Shown here piece by piece: positions 26,404 through 35,755 of a stretch of DNA of 64,000 bases. Numbering within the stretch: position 1 is the stretch's first letter; every line of letters starts with the position of its first letter. Position numbers and translations under genes: made by a program. Origin of the DNA: Robiginitomaculum sp. (GTDB taxonomy: Bacteria; Pseudomonadota; Alphaproteobacteria; Caulobacterales; Maricaulaceae); contig NVXG01000029.1 of assembly GCA_002733805.1 (NCBI GenBank), positions 1 through 64,000 on the forward strand, written 5' to 3'. The notes below the pieces were generated by a model. That model searched no databases. It had not been told where the DNA came from and worked only from the letters and a program-made list of their open reading frames with translations.

Positions 26404-28416
26404 CTATCCCCTGAACCGTATCCCGAAAAAGAGGGTCCGTGGGCGACCGGGGAAGAACCGGTGATTGCCAAAAGCGAAATCGGCGCGATCGGCAAATCGG
26501 CTATCGAACAGATTATCAAACCGTCCATACAAGTTGATCCGGGGAGTTAGCTGATAATTGGCGCGTAAGGTGAATACATCATGACCGGGATAGATGGCCG
26601 TATTGCCGGGATCGGTAAAATAATGGCCCACATGCTGCCATTTCAGCGAGAGCTGACTGCGGGCATTTGGTGCCAAGTTCAATTGGGCAAAGCCCAACGT
26701 TCGCGGTGCGCTGTCGACTTGATCCCCATCTCGGATCGAACTGGAGGCTGACCCGACAAGCTCGGTAAAGGCATAGGTGTGATTGGCCCATGTGAAACCG
26801 CCGGATAATTCCAGATGCTCGGCAAGGGGGAGTGAAAAGCTGGCCTCCAACCCCTGATGATTGGTTTTGCCATTTATGACGTTAAAACCATTGGCGTTGC
26901 GGAAAAAGAAATTGTTTTTGTGCATGGCAAACAGGGCCAGTTCCAACTGTATTTCGCCCAGTTTTCCCTTGAGTCCGATTTCCGCAGAATCCAGGGTTTC
27001 CGTTTTGATGTCGCCCGGCACCTGATTGCTTTGCAAACTGTAGGCATCGGTGACTTGCGGGGCACGAGCACCACGGGCCAATCGTCCATACAGGCTCAAA
27101 TTCCGGGTCAGTGCGTGGGTCAGCCCGATCTTGGGCGACAGGGTAAAAAAGTCATCCTTACGGTCGGCAATACGGATAAAGCGGCCAAACTGACCGGTGT
27201 TCAGTTTGTTGTGATAGTCATACCGGGTATATTCGGCCCGCGCCCCGAACTTCAATTGGGTTTGGGGGCCAAGTGCAAGTCGGACCTGCGCGTAAGGGGC
27301 CAGCACAATCGCTTTGACCTCATAGTTAAAATGCTCGCCTTGAATGAACGAAAATACACCGGGTCCGGGCTGAAATTCATGTAAAAAACCTGAGGTGTAT
27401 TCGCTATCCAGCCCAATGGTGTATCCGAAATTTTCGGTACTGCCCTGATAAGATGCCAGCAGGCCAATGCTTTGATGGCCGCTGTCTTCCAGTGCTTTGC
27501 CCGGAACAAAATGCCGACGAAACGACAAATCAACCCACCGGGCATAGGGGATCAGCGATAGCTTGGCATTGGCACCAATGGCTTTGCTTACGTGTACCGC
27601 AAGGCGGGCTGACTTGCCGTCACGGAAGGCTTCCGGGTTGGGATTGCTGTGGACCAAGGTCAGGTCTTTGTATGCATCTACGCCTTGGATGAAACCAGCA
27701 GTTTCCTGATTGAGATTTTGGAAGGTGAATAGGGTTTTTGCCGCCCAGCCTCCAAATTCCGCGTCATGGCGGATCTGGATTTTCTGTTGATCAAACCCGG
27801 AATTTACGCGAAACCCCGGATCGTGGGCGAAGCTGGCCGAGACCCGAAACTGGCCAGCAAAAGCCTCGCCACCGAATGAGGCTTTCAGTCGTCCAAATCC
27901 GATCTCATTGCCCAATATATCCAGCTCTGGCTGGCTGGTGCTTGCTGGCTCTTGCGACAGGATGTTGATGAGGCCATGCACCGCATTGGAGCCGTACAGC
28001 ACGCTGCCCGGTCCCTTGGTAATCTCGACACCACCCGCCAGCTCCAAGGCGCTTTCAAACAATCCATTGACGTTGGAAAACCCGGCGGCGCGCAATGGCA
28101 CGCCATCTTCCAAAACCAAAAATGAACCGGCTCCAGCCCCGCCGGTCAGCACTGGAGAGCGGATGGCCGTTAAATGTTCCTGACCGCTGCCCCGATGAAT
28201 ATTGACGCCAGCCACTTCATTAAGTAATTCGGCCGGATGCACTGCTGCGGTAGATTGCAATTGTTCCAGGGTGAGCACCGTAACACTTCCGGCATATTCC
28301 CGGCTCGGCAGTGCTTGGCGGGTGGCGGTGACAATGATGTCATCGGCTCGTAGCAAGGCGGGGTTTGAAACCATTAAACCAAAAAACGCCAGCGCCGCCG
28401 CGACCTTGCTTCTCAT
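26404..28416 (-). CDS. TonB-dependent outer-membrane receptor
   Basis: A 670-residue outer-membrane beta-barrel that imports a scarce ligand using TonB energy. The signal peptide is residues 1-24 (cleavage near LLRA). The plug domain (about 27-150) starts DIIVTATRQ and contains AIRSPVLTGGAG, LVLEDGVPLRAAGF and EITKGPGSVLYGSNAVHGLI. The C-terminus ends in a barrel strand FFGIRFRG with terminal aromatic features. The ligand is unknown; no siderophore or cobalamin genes and no recognisable riboswitch accompany it. A perfect 6-bp inverted repeat lies 31-44 bp before the start and may be an operator. It is convergent with the NSS gene. Confidence 0.93.
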   Translation of the reverse strand: MRSKVAAALAFFGLMVSNPALLRADDIIVTATRQALPSREYAGSVTVLTLEQLQSTAAVHPAELLNEVAGVNIHRGSGQEHLTAIRSPVLTGGAGAGSFLVLEDGVPLRAAGFSNVNGLFESALELAGGVEITKGPGSVLYGSNAVHGLINILSQEPASTSQPELDILGNEIGFGRLKASFGGEAFAGQFRVSASFAHDPGFRVNSGFDQQKIQIRHDAEFGGWAAKTLFTFQNLNQETAGFIQGVDAYKDLTLVHSNPNPEAFRDGKSARLAVHVSKAIGANAKLSLIPYARWVDLSFRRHFVPGKALEDSGHQSIGLLASYQGSTENFGYTIGLDSEYTSGFLHEFQPGPGVFSFIQGEHFNYEVKAIVLAPYAQVRLALGPQTQLKFGARAEYTRYDYHNKLNTGQFGRFIRIADRKDDFFTLSPKIGLTHALTRNLSLYGRLARGARAPQVTDAYSLQSNQVPGDIKTETLDSAEIGLKGKLGEIQLELALFAMHKNNFFFRNANGFNVINGKTNHQGLEASFSLPLAEHLELSGGFTWANHTYAFTELVGSASSSIRDGDQVDSAPRTLGFAQLNLAPNARSQLSLKWQHVGHYFTDPGNTAIYPGHDVFTLRANYQLTPRINLYGRFDNLFDSRFADRADFAFGNHRFFPGRPRTLFFGIRFRG

Positions 28417-28446
28417 ACCAAACTCACGAATTTATAACAATCCAGC

Positions 28447-28460
28447 ACCAACGAGTTGGT
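28447..28460. promoter_or_regulatory. Short inverted repeat upstream of the TonB receptor
   Basis: ACCAAC (28447-28452) and GTTGGT (28455-28460) form a perfect inverted repeat with a 2-bp centre. It sits in the 233-bp divergent gap between the receptor and yghU, close to the receptor start. A regulator-binding role is inferred from position only. Confidence 0.25.
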
Positions 28461-28649
28461 CGCGGGTACTTCTTTGATTCTGATGAGAACGTCCCACAAT
28501 TGATATATCAATTATTGATCGAAAAAGGGAAGCGGAAATATAGCAAAGATAACAATCTCGTGGGGTAGCCGTGGGCTATCTTGAATAGTTATGGTGGATT
28601 TGCCATTCTGATATAAAGTGATTGAAACTGTCTGACTGGAGTCGAATTC

Positions 28650-29528
28650 ATGAGCACATCATCCGCCTATACACCACCCAAAATCTGGAAATGGAATACC
28701 GATGCCGAGAACCGTTTTTCGGCCATCAATCGCCCGATTGCCGGGCCAACCCAAGACAAAGAATTGCAGGTCGGAAAACACCCGTTTCAGCTGTACTCGT
28801 TGGCCACGCCAAACGGCGTAAAGGTGACGGTGATGCTCGAAGAATTACTGGCGGCAGGACACAAGGGTGCAGAGTACGATGCCTGGATCATCAATATCAT
28901 GGAAGGCGATCAATTCGGCAGTGGCTTTGTTGATGTGAACCCAAACTCCAAGATCCCAGCCCTGATGGATCACAGCACCAACCCGCCAACCCGTATTTTT
29001 GAATCCGGGGCCATGTTGCTCTATCTCGCCGAAAAGTTTGGTGCGTTTCTGCCAACCGATCACGCCAAGCGGACTGAGTGTCTGTCTTGGCTGTTTTGGC
29101 AAATGGGTAGCGCGCCGTATCTGGGTGGTGGCTTTGGTCATTTTTATGCGTATGCGCCGGAAAAAATCGAATATTGCATTGATCGGTTCGCCATGGAGGT
29201 CAAACGCCAGCTTGACGTTCTGGATCGGCATCTGGCCGACAAGACCTATATGTGTGGTGATCAATACACCATCGCCGATATGGCCATCTGGCCGTGGTAT
29301 GGCGCGGTGGTTAAAGGGTTAGTTTATGATGCTGCTGAGTTTTTACAAACCAAAGACTATACCCATGTGATGCGCTGGACCGATGAGATTGCCAAGCGTC
29401 CGGCCGTGCGCCGGGGTCGCATCGTTAATCGTGCCTGGGGTGAGCTAGAAGAGCAGCTTTTAGAGCGCCATGATGCCGGTGATTTTGACACCCAAACCAT
29501 GGACAAACTTGCACCCGCAACGGATTGA
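28650..29528 (+). CDS. yghU: Glutathione transferase-like disulfide-bond reductase YghU
   Basis: Nu-class glutathione transferase; E. coli YghU reduces small disulfides and peroxides with two bound glutathiones. The 292 residues follow the E. coli protein closely: YTPPKIWKWNTDAENRFSAI near the start, GPTQDKELQVGKHPFQLYSL, then ATPNGVKVTVMLEELL, the cis-Pro region NPNSKIPALMDH and the ending RGRIVNRAW...ERHDAGDF. GGAG precedes the ATG. It is followed by thrC after 9 bp, so the two may be co-transcribed, although no functional link is evident. Confidence 0.95.
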   Translation: MSTSSAYTPPKIWKWNTDAENRFSAINRPIAGPTQDKELQVGKHPFQLYSLATPNGVKVTVMLEELLAAGHKGAEYDAWIINIMEGDQFGSGFVDVNPNSKIPALMDHSTNPPTRIFESGAMLLYLAEKFGAFLPTDHAKRTECLSWLFWQMGSAPYLGGGFGHFYAYAPEKIEYCIDRFAMEVKRQLDVLDRHLADKTYMCGDQYTIADMAIWPWYGAVVKGLVYDAAEFLQTKDYTHVMRWTDEIAKRPAVRRGRIVNRAWGELEEQLLERHDAGDFDTQTMDKLAPATD

Positions 29529-29537
29529 GGTAACCCA

Positions 29538-30809
29538 ATGACTTCCCGAACAAAATCTGTCGCATTAGAGCCAGAACAAACGGCAGCGCTGTATGACAAA
29601 TCTGGATCAGCAGTGACCCATTTGGAGTGTTCCATGACCGGCCAGCATTATGAGGCAGGCCAGTTGCACGGGCTTTCAGAGGCGGGCAAACCCTTATTGG
29701 TGCGTTACAATTTGGACAAGATTGCTGCCAGTGTAACGCGCGAGCAGATCGAAGCGCGAGCGGGCGGATTTTGGAAATACCGCGAGTTTCTTCCCGTGGG
29801 AAGCGCCGCAAATGTAGTATCCTTAGGCGAGGTGATGACCCCTTTGGTGCCGTTGCGAAATTCAGTACCGGCCGGCACAGAAGTGATTGTTAAAGACGAG
29901 GGTCGCTTGCCGACTGGTTCGTTCAAGGCTCGTGGGCTGGCTTTGGCCGTAGCCATGGCCAAAGAGCTGGGACAAAGCCATTTGGCCATGCCAACCAATG
30001 GTAATGCTGGGGCCGCTTTGGCGGCCTATGCCAGCTATGCCGGACTGAAAACCACGGTGTTTTGCCCGGATGATACGCCCGAGGTCAATATCCGCGAAAT
30101 TGAGTTGCAGGGCGCTGAAGTTTTCACTGTAAATGGTCTAATCAATGATTGCGGCAAGATTGTTTTGGATGGCAAGGACGCGGTCGGTTGGAGCGACATT
30201 TCAACCCTAAAAGAGCCATACCGGATCGAAGGTAAAAAAACCATGGGATTGGAGTTGGCCGAGCAATTTGGCTGGCAAGTGCCCGATGTTATCTTCTATC
30301 CGACTGGCGGCGGCACCGGCCTGATCGGGATGTGGAAAGCCTTTGCCGAACTAGAAGCCATTGGCTGGATCGGATCGAAACGCCCGCGCATGGTCGCGGT
30401 GCAATCCACCGGTTGCGCGCCGATTGTCAAAGCCTGGGAAGACGGTGTGGAACACGCGCCGCTCTGGGAAAATGCCTTTACCGCAGCATCGGGTATTCGC
30501 GTACCCGCCGCAGTCGGGGATTTCCTGATTTTGCGCGCCGTGCGGCAAAGTAATGGCTTTGCCATTGCCGTGACCGATGAGCATATCATGCAAGCGCGCG
30601 ATGAAGTCGCCCACAAAGACGGCTTTCTGTTGTGTCCAGAAGGGGCGGCTACGTTTGCCGCATGGCAAAGCGCCTTGGCTTCTGGGCAGGTTCGCAAAGA
30701 CGAACGGGTGATCCTGTTCAATTGCGCTACGGGATTGAAATACCCCATGCCGCCAATCGCCCGTAGCTTAGATCGGCATCAGCCGATTGATTATGGGCAG
30801 TTCAAGTAA
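29538..30809 (+). CDS. thrC: Threonine synthase (PLP-dependent)
   Basis: Converts O-phosphohomoserine to threonine. The 423-residue protein has an N-terminal segment resembling plant-type enzymes (HLECSMTGQHYEAGQLHGLS). The PLP-binding Lys lies in LPTGSFKARG (about residue 135), followed by MPTNGNAGAALAAY and a glycine-rich phosphate-binding loop YPTGGGTGLIG. The C-terminus has CPEGAATFAAW. GAGGT precedes the ATG. Related fold-II enzymes (diaminopropionate lyase, threonine dehydratase) are less likely given the N-terminal segment. Confidence 0.85.
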   Translation: MTSRTKSVALEPEQTAALYDKSGSAVTHLECSMTGQHYEAGQLHGLSEAGKPLLVRYNLDKIAASVTREQIEARAGGFWKYREFLPVGSAANVVSLGEVMTPLVPLRNSVPAGTEVIVKDEGRLPTGSFKARGLALAVAMAKELGQSHLAMPTNGNAGAALAAYASYAGLKTTVFCPDDTPEVNIREIELQGAEVFTVNGLINDCGKIVLDGKDAVGWSDISTLKEPYRIEGKKTMGLELAEQFGWQVPDVIFYPTGGGTGLIGMWKAFAELEAIGWIGSKRPRMVAVQSTGCAPIVKAWEDGVEHAPLWENAFTAASGIRVPAAVGDFLILRAVRQSNGFAIAVTDEHIMQARDEVAHKDGFLLCPEGAATFAAWQSALASGQVRKDERVILFNCATGLKYPMPPIARSLDRHQPIDYGQFK

Positions 30810-30816
30810 TAGCCCG

Positions 30817-32475
30817 TTATTTTTCAGACACGGTGTCGGCGTAATCGACCAACACGCCATAATGCGGATCTTCCGTCGTGTTGATTTCAACCGCGTTTTT
30901 GGCTTTGTTCAGCAGTAAAATACAATCTGGGCTGAGGTGGACCAGACTCAGTTTTTTTCCGGCTTCCTTGTATTTTACGGCCAGTGAATCAATGGCTTTT
31001 AGGGCTGAGTGGTCCCAGACGCGGGCATTTCCAAAATCAATGACAATGTGTTTTTCAGTATCCTTTTTAGGATCGAACAAATCTCGAAATCCGGCGATGG
31101 ACCCAAAAAATAATGGGCCATGCAATTTGTAGACTTTGGTGTTTTTGGCCTTTGTGTCTGGCTCGGATATCCAGATGTGGTGGGCCGACTTCCATGCGTA
31201 AACCAGTGCCGAAACAATCACGCCTACAATGACCGCCAAGGCCAGATCGTGGGCCACGGTAATTGCGGTAACCAGCACAATGACAAAGGCATCGCCGCGC
31301 GGGATTTTTTTCATAATGCGGATTGAGGCCCAGGCAAAAGTCGACAGCACCACCATCATCATCAGGCCGGTCAGTGCCGCCAGCGGGATCAGCTCGACCC
31401 AGCTCGAGGCAAACAAAATAAAGCCGAGTAAAACCAAGGCTGCCGTGATCCCCGACAACCGGCCACGTCCGCCAGATTTCATATTAATCATCGACTGGCC
31501 GATCATGGCGCAACCACCCATGGCGCTGAAAAACCCGCAAGTTGTATTGGCCAGACCTTGTCCGATACATTCTTGCGAGGTACGGCCCCGGGTTTCGGTA
31601 ATTTCATCAATCAAGGTCAGAGTCAGCAAACTCTCGATCAACCCGATGGCTGCCAAAGTTACGGCCACCGGAAAGATGATGGCTAGGGTTTCGAAGGTAA
31701 AGGGCACGGTTGGGATATGAAAATCGGGCAATCCACCTGAAATGCTGGCCAGATCGCCCACGGTTTGGGTATCCAGATTAAAGAAAATGACCAACCCCGA
31801 AACCAACAGGATCGCAACCAAGGGAGACGGCACCATTTTCCCAATTTTGGGAATTTTGGGAAATACCCACATAATGCCCATGGTCAGTACGGTGAGGCCG
31901 AGCATGAGTTGCATTTCTGTGCCTTGCATCCATCCACCATTAAAAAGCACGTCAATCGCGCCATGCGAGGTTTCGTCCGCGTGGATGCTGTCGGTTGATT
32001 GGATATTTTTGAACTGGCCCAATTGTGCCAAGAAAATAACGATCGCCAAGCCGTTGGCAAATCCCAACATTACCGGATAGGGCACTAGCCGGATAAATTT
32101 GCCCAGATGGAATATTCCAGCGGTGATCTGGATCAATCCGGTCAACACGATGGCAGCAAACAGGTATTCGGCCCCATAAAAGGTCACAATCCCCACCATG
32201 GCCACGGCCATAGCGCCAGTTGCCCCCGAGATCATGCCGGAGCGCCCACCCATGGTTGCGGTGATGATTCCGACCATAAAGGCGGCGTACAATCCGGCCA
32301 ACGGATCAAGCTTGGCAACAAATGCAAAGGCGATGGCCTCTGGCACCAGCGCAAAGGCCACGGTCAGACCAGACAGGATATCGGCTTTTGGATTGTGGGT
32401 CAGGTGAAAGCGATTGACGAGGCGCAACATGGCTTGATCGGGCATTTTGTATTTTTCATAATTCGAGGGAGGCAC
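30817..32475 (-). CDS. SulP-family anion transporter with STAS domain
   Basis: An inner-membrane carrier of sulfate, bicarbonate or a similar anion. The 552 residues include a long hydrophobic core (about 25-425) that starts with DILSGLTVAFALVPEAIAFA, the SulP signature, and contains GMISGATGAMAVAMVGIV. A cytoplasmic STAS domain (about 445-540) has LHGPLFFGSIAGF and IDFGNARVWDHSALKAI. The start is GTG 32475, with an ATG at 32445 as an alternative; neither has a strong ribosome site. It lies 58 bp after the nucleotidyltransferase on the same strand and may be transcribed with it, but no role in that locus is evident. Convergent with thrC. Confidence 0.9.
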   Translation of the reverse strand: MPPSNYEKYKMPDQAMLRLVNRFHLTHNPKADILSGLTVAFALVPEAIAFAFVAKLDPLAGLYAAFMVGIITATMGGRSGMISGATGAMAVAMVGIVTFYGAEYLFAAIVLTGLIQITAGIFHLGKFIRLVPYPVMLGFANGLAIVIFLAQLGQFKNIQSTDSIHADETSHGAIDVLFNGGWMQGTEMQLMLGLTVLTMGIMWVFPKIPKIGKMVPSPLVAILLVSGLVIFFNLDTQTVGDLASISGGLPDFHIPTVPFTFETLAIIFPVAVTLAAIGLIESLLTLTLIDEITETRGRTSQECIGQGLANTTCGFFSAMGGCAMIGQSMINMKSGGRGRLSGITAALVLLGFILFASSWVELIPLAALTGLMMMVVLSTFAWASIRIMKKIPRGDAFVIVLVTAITVAHDLALAVIVGVIVSALVYAWKSAHHIWISEPDTKAKNTKVYKLHGPLFFGSIAGFRDLFDPKKDTEKHIVIDFGNARVWDHSALKAIDSLAVKYKEAGKKLSLVHLSPDCILLLNKAKNAVEINTTEDPHYGVLVDYADTVSEK

Positions 32476-32533
32476 GGCCGCGCCTTTTTGGCGGCAGACG
32501 TGTCAAAAAATTGGTTTGGAAAAAGTTTAGATT

Positions 32534-33277
32534 CTAGCCGGAATTTGAAACCGAGGTTTCGGCCAACCAGCGTTCGGCCAGCACATGCATGTCTTCTGAG
32601 TCTACGTCAATCCAGTTGGCCGTGCCAACATCGATACCTATGGCTAATCCTTGTGCGGCCAGAATTTCCATTCCGCCGGAAATACTGCAATCGCCGGACT
32701 TGGCTTGTGCGGTTTCAATCGCCTTGAACAGGTTGGGATTGGCCCGAAAAATTCCGGTATCAAATCCATTATAGTGGGCCAGGCTCTTGCTGATATTTTT
32801 GATATGGCCCTGTTGCAGTTCCACCTTGGTCACGTCGTCCAGATCAACCATTGGGTTATCAAGGCGAAAATCAATGCCAAGTCCGACCGCACCAGTCGGC
32901 AATTCAGCCGCTGCCAAGGCGCGATATAGCTCCGGCTCGACAAAATGATCGCACATGGCCAAGTAAAACTCGCCAGACAGATGTTCCATGCCGCACAAAA
33001 CAGACAGACCATTGGACAAGTGGAAATCTGGATTGAACACGGTTTTGATATTCCAGCCATGTTTGTCGGCCATTTGGCCCAACGCAGCGGTTAAGCGCTC
33101 GGCCTGATAGCCGGTGACAATCACAAAGTTTTGCACACCTGCCGCACTGGCCGCTAGCATGGCGTGTTCGATCAACGGGGTGCCGGCCAATTCGACCAAT
33201 GGTTTGGAATCACCCAAACCCTTTAGCCGTGTGCCTTTGCCGGCGGCAACAATCAGGCAATCTTGTATCTGGCTCAC
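32534..33277 (-). CDS. Nucleotidyltransferase resembling inositol-1-phosphate cytidylyltransferase (IPCT)
   Basis: The 247-residue sugar-phosphate nucleotidyltransferase fold has the loop VAAGKGTRL (about residues 10-18) and SKPLVELAGTPLIEHA. Its second half follows the IPCT pattern: MCDHFVEPELY, DLDDVTKVELQ, IKNISKSLAHYNGFDTGIF and NWIDVDSED. Characterised IPCTs make CDP-inositol from CTP and inositol-1-phosphate, often fused to a CDP-alcohol phosphotransferase; here the partner is a separate gene 4 kb upstream in the same operon. Encoding alongside an inositol-phosphate synthase supports this substrate. The start overlaps the exporter stop by 4 bp. Alternatives are a choline-phosphate cytidylyltransferase (LicC-like) or a sugar nucleotidyltransferase. 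Confidence 0.75.
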   Translation of the reverse strand: MSQIQDCLIVAAGKGTRLKGLGDSKPLVELAGTPLIEHAMLAASAAGVQNFVIVTGYQAERLTAALGQMADKHGWNIKTVFNPDFHLSNGLSVLCGMEHLSGEFYLAMCDHFVEPELYRALAAAELPTGAVGLGIDFRLDNPMVDLDDVTKVELQQGHIKNISKSLAHYNGFDTGIFRANPNLFKAIETAQAKSGDCSISGGMEILAAQGLAIGIDVGTANWIDVDSEDMHVLAERWLAETSVSNSG

Positions 33278-35724
33278 GCGGATTTCCTTTTGGTCGGTTT
33301 ACTTGCCCATTTCTGATAGATTTCAAGCAATACGGGTAGCAAGGTCCAAGTCATGACCAGACAGGCAATAAAGCCGATAATGGCCAATATGCCCATGGAG
33401 CGCAGCCCGCCCATCGAGGCGGTGACCATCCCGCCAAACCCGAACAAGGTGGTCAACGTGGTGATCAATGCGGCCCGTCCGGTACTGTTCATGATAAAGG
33501 CGATATCGGCCTTTTTGCCGGCTTTGATAAAGCGATGGAAAATATGAATACTGTTATCGACTGATATCCCAATCAGCGAGGGCAGGATCACCATGTTCAT
33601 AATGGAAAGCCTGGGGCCAAACGCCCCCATAATTCCCAAGGTAACCAACACTCCTAGCAGCGGCGGGATCAGCACCACCATCGAGCCCCAGAAACTGCGG
33701 ATAAACACAAAAACCAAAATGGTGGTCGCGGCAATCACCAGTAAAATGGCTTTAAGAGCATCGGCCTTCATCAGGGCCAGCATTTCGACAAAAATAAAGC
33801 TTTCCGAGGCGCTGGCATATTGCTTCCCGTTTACGGTAACTAGTGCCGCGTCATTGTAGAATAGCCGAGCCACGGCGCTGTCATCCATCGATACGGAATT
33901 GTAGATATACATCAGATATCCCGGTTGATCATCGACCCCGATATAGGTGCGCTTGATCACGCCGGGCAGATCAGAAACATTCAGATCTTCAATCGATAAA
34001 TACCGACCGACCGATGAAAACTCTTCCGGGCCAAATCCTTTTAAGGCAGCAGCGCGCTTGTCCAACCGTTTGATTACTTCAAGGCGTTTTTTCTGGTCGT
34101 CCTGATTGGGGATAAAATCAAGCAAGCTGGAAATCTTCTTGATGGTCGGAGTTTCGGTGTCGGTGGCGATCAGGTTTTTGAAATATGCATCTAAGGCTTC
34201 CAGCTCATCATAGGTTTCAACCACGATAATGGCTCGGTCATGCCCATCGGGGAATACGGTTCGAACTTGGGCATTGGCCAGTTGCAGGGACAGGGGTTGT
34301 TTGGCTTCGAGGTTTTTGAAATTGCGCTCAAACGATATTTGCGGCGCAAAAATCAATGAAAATACCAACAGAAACAGCGCACCACGCAATACAGTTTTTT
34401 GCAAATTCTTGTCGGCAATGCCCAAATTGGTTTGCTTGCTTAAAAGATGTCGCCCGGAAAGAGTGGTGTCCCACATTCCCATTTTTTCCATCACCACAAC
34501 CAGTGCCGGGAAGATGCTGTACATCGAAATGTAGATGGTCACGATCCCGGTGCCGGCAATGAACCCAAATTCGGTAAAGGCCCGAAAATCGGTCAACATC
34601 AATGAGAAAAAGCCCAAAGCCGTGGTGGCTGCCGCGATCAATGATGCGCTGCCGGTGCTGACAATTACGATCTCGATGGCCTGTTCGACCGATTTGCCGG
34701 AGCGGCGCTCTTCGCGATAGCGGCTGAAATTGTGAATACCAAAATCAATGCCCAGCCCAAACAGGATCAACGCCAAAAAGATGGTGATCAGGTTCAACCC
34801 GCCAATGGTGGCGGCGGTAATACCCATGGTCCAGACAATGCCGATGATCAACGGGATCAAGATCGACGGGATGGCAACTAAGGACCGGAATGAAAAGATA
34901 ATCAAAAGAGTGATTAGCGAAATGGACCCCAACAGTCCAAATTTTACATCACCCACGATGGCATCAAACTGGGCGACTTTGTTGGCGATCCGTCCGGCAA
35001 CGCCGACTTCCAAGTTATCGGCCCAGCTAGTTTCCAGCATTTGTGCGACAACCAGATTGGTATCATCCACCATGCGCTTGGCGTCGGACAGAGATTCCAA
35101 CCCGGATTTGGGCCAAACCACCAAAATGGCGGTCAGTTCGTCTTCGGAGACAAACATCCGTTGTACTTGCGGTGTACCGCTCACTTGACCAGAGAATTTA
35201 TCGAGCAATTCTGATTTGACCTTGATCCTTGAATCGCCTTCCAGATGTTCATCACGCAAGGTTAGGGTGACATTGGCACCCACTTCTTCGGAAATTTTCT
35301 GGGCGATCAGATTGGGGTAAGCCTCATCCACATCTTTTTCGAGTTTGAGTAACTCATCCAGACCGAGCAGCAGTAATTTATGGGATTCCAACACATCAAT
35401 ATCTTCAAAATACTGACTTGAATCGACCCAGTCATAGGTGTCGATCTGTGTTTTTGCGGTTTTGACAAACTGCAAAGTGGTTTCGGGGCTGTCTGAATGG
35501 GCGACAATCTGGATCGAGGCAAAACTGCCGGTTTTACGTAAAGCCTCATTCAGGGTTTTTACGCTATCCGCGCCTTGTGGCATTAAGGCTTCTAACCGGG
35601 TAGAAACTTCAATGTGCCGGGCATGCTCAAACGCAAATACGGTCACAGCAACAGCCGCAATCAGAATTAGAATTGCATGGCGACAGACAAGGGAAGCCCA
35701 AGATTTGGCCAAATTATTCAGCAT
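33274..35724 (-). CDS. MMPL/RND-family lipid exporter
   Basis: An 816-residue inner-membrane transporter with two repeats, each an N-terminal helix, a periplasmic domain (about 45-255 and 460-620) and a five-helix bundle. The first bundle contains IFLALILFGLGIDFGIHNFS and the second MVILPSLIGISVDNSIHIFH, the paired Asp-bearing helix-4 motifs of MMPL/HpnN-type exporters. Such proteins move lipids (mycolates, hopanoids) rather than drugs. Lying between a flippase and an IPCT-like enzyme, it is a candidate for carrying the inositol lipid to the outer membrane. It begins 31 bp after the flippase stop. Confidence 0.85.
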   Translation of the reverse strand: MLNNLAKSWASLVCRHAILILIAAVAVTVFAFEHARHIEVSTRLEALMPQGADSVKTLNEALRKTGSFASIQIVAHSDSPETTLQFVKTAKTQIDTYDWVDSSQYFEDIDVLESHKLLLLGLDELLKLEKDVDEAYPNLIAQKISEEVGANVTLTLRDEHLEGDSRIKVKSELLDKFSGQVSGTPQVQRMFVSEDELTAILVVWPKSGLESLSDAKRMVDDTNLVVAQMLETSWADNLEVGVAGRIANKVAQFDAIVGDVKFGLLGSISLITLLIIFSFRSLVAIPSILIPLIIGIVWTMGITAATIGGLNLITIFLALILFGLGIDFGIHNFSRYREERRSGKSVEQAIEIVIVSTGSASLIAAATTALGFFSLMLTDFRAFTEFGFIAGTGIVTIYISMYSIFPALVVVMEKMGMWDTTLSGRHLLSKQTNLGIADKNLQKTVLRGALFLLVFSLIFAPQISFERNFKNLEAKQPLSLQLANAQVRTVFPDGHDRAIIVVETYDELEALDAYFKNLIATDTETPTIKKISSLLDFIPNQDDQKKRLEVIKRLDKRAAALKGFGPEEFSSVGRYLSIEDLNVSDLPGVIKRTYIGVDDQPGYLMYIYNSVSMDDSAVARLFYNDAALVTVNGKQYASASESFIFVEMLALMKADALKAILLVIAATTILVFVFIRSFWGSMVVLIPPLLGVLVTLGIMGAFGPRLSIMNMVILPSLIGISVDNSIHIFHRFIKAGKKADIAFIMNSTGRAALITTLTTLFGFGGMVTASMGGLRSMGILAIIGFIACLVMTWTLLPVLLEIYQKWASKPTKRKSA

Positions 35725-35755
35725 GCTGATCTATCGGGAAATATGGAGGCAGTTT

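Noticed and set aside
28417-28649. Cobalamin riboswitch upstream of the TonB receptor
   Set aside because: No B12-box-like sequence or extended leader structure was seen; only a short 6-bp inverted repeat.
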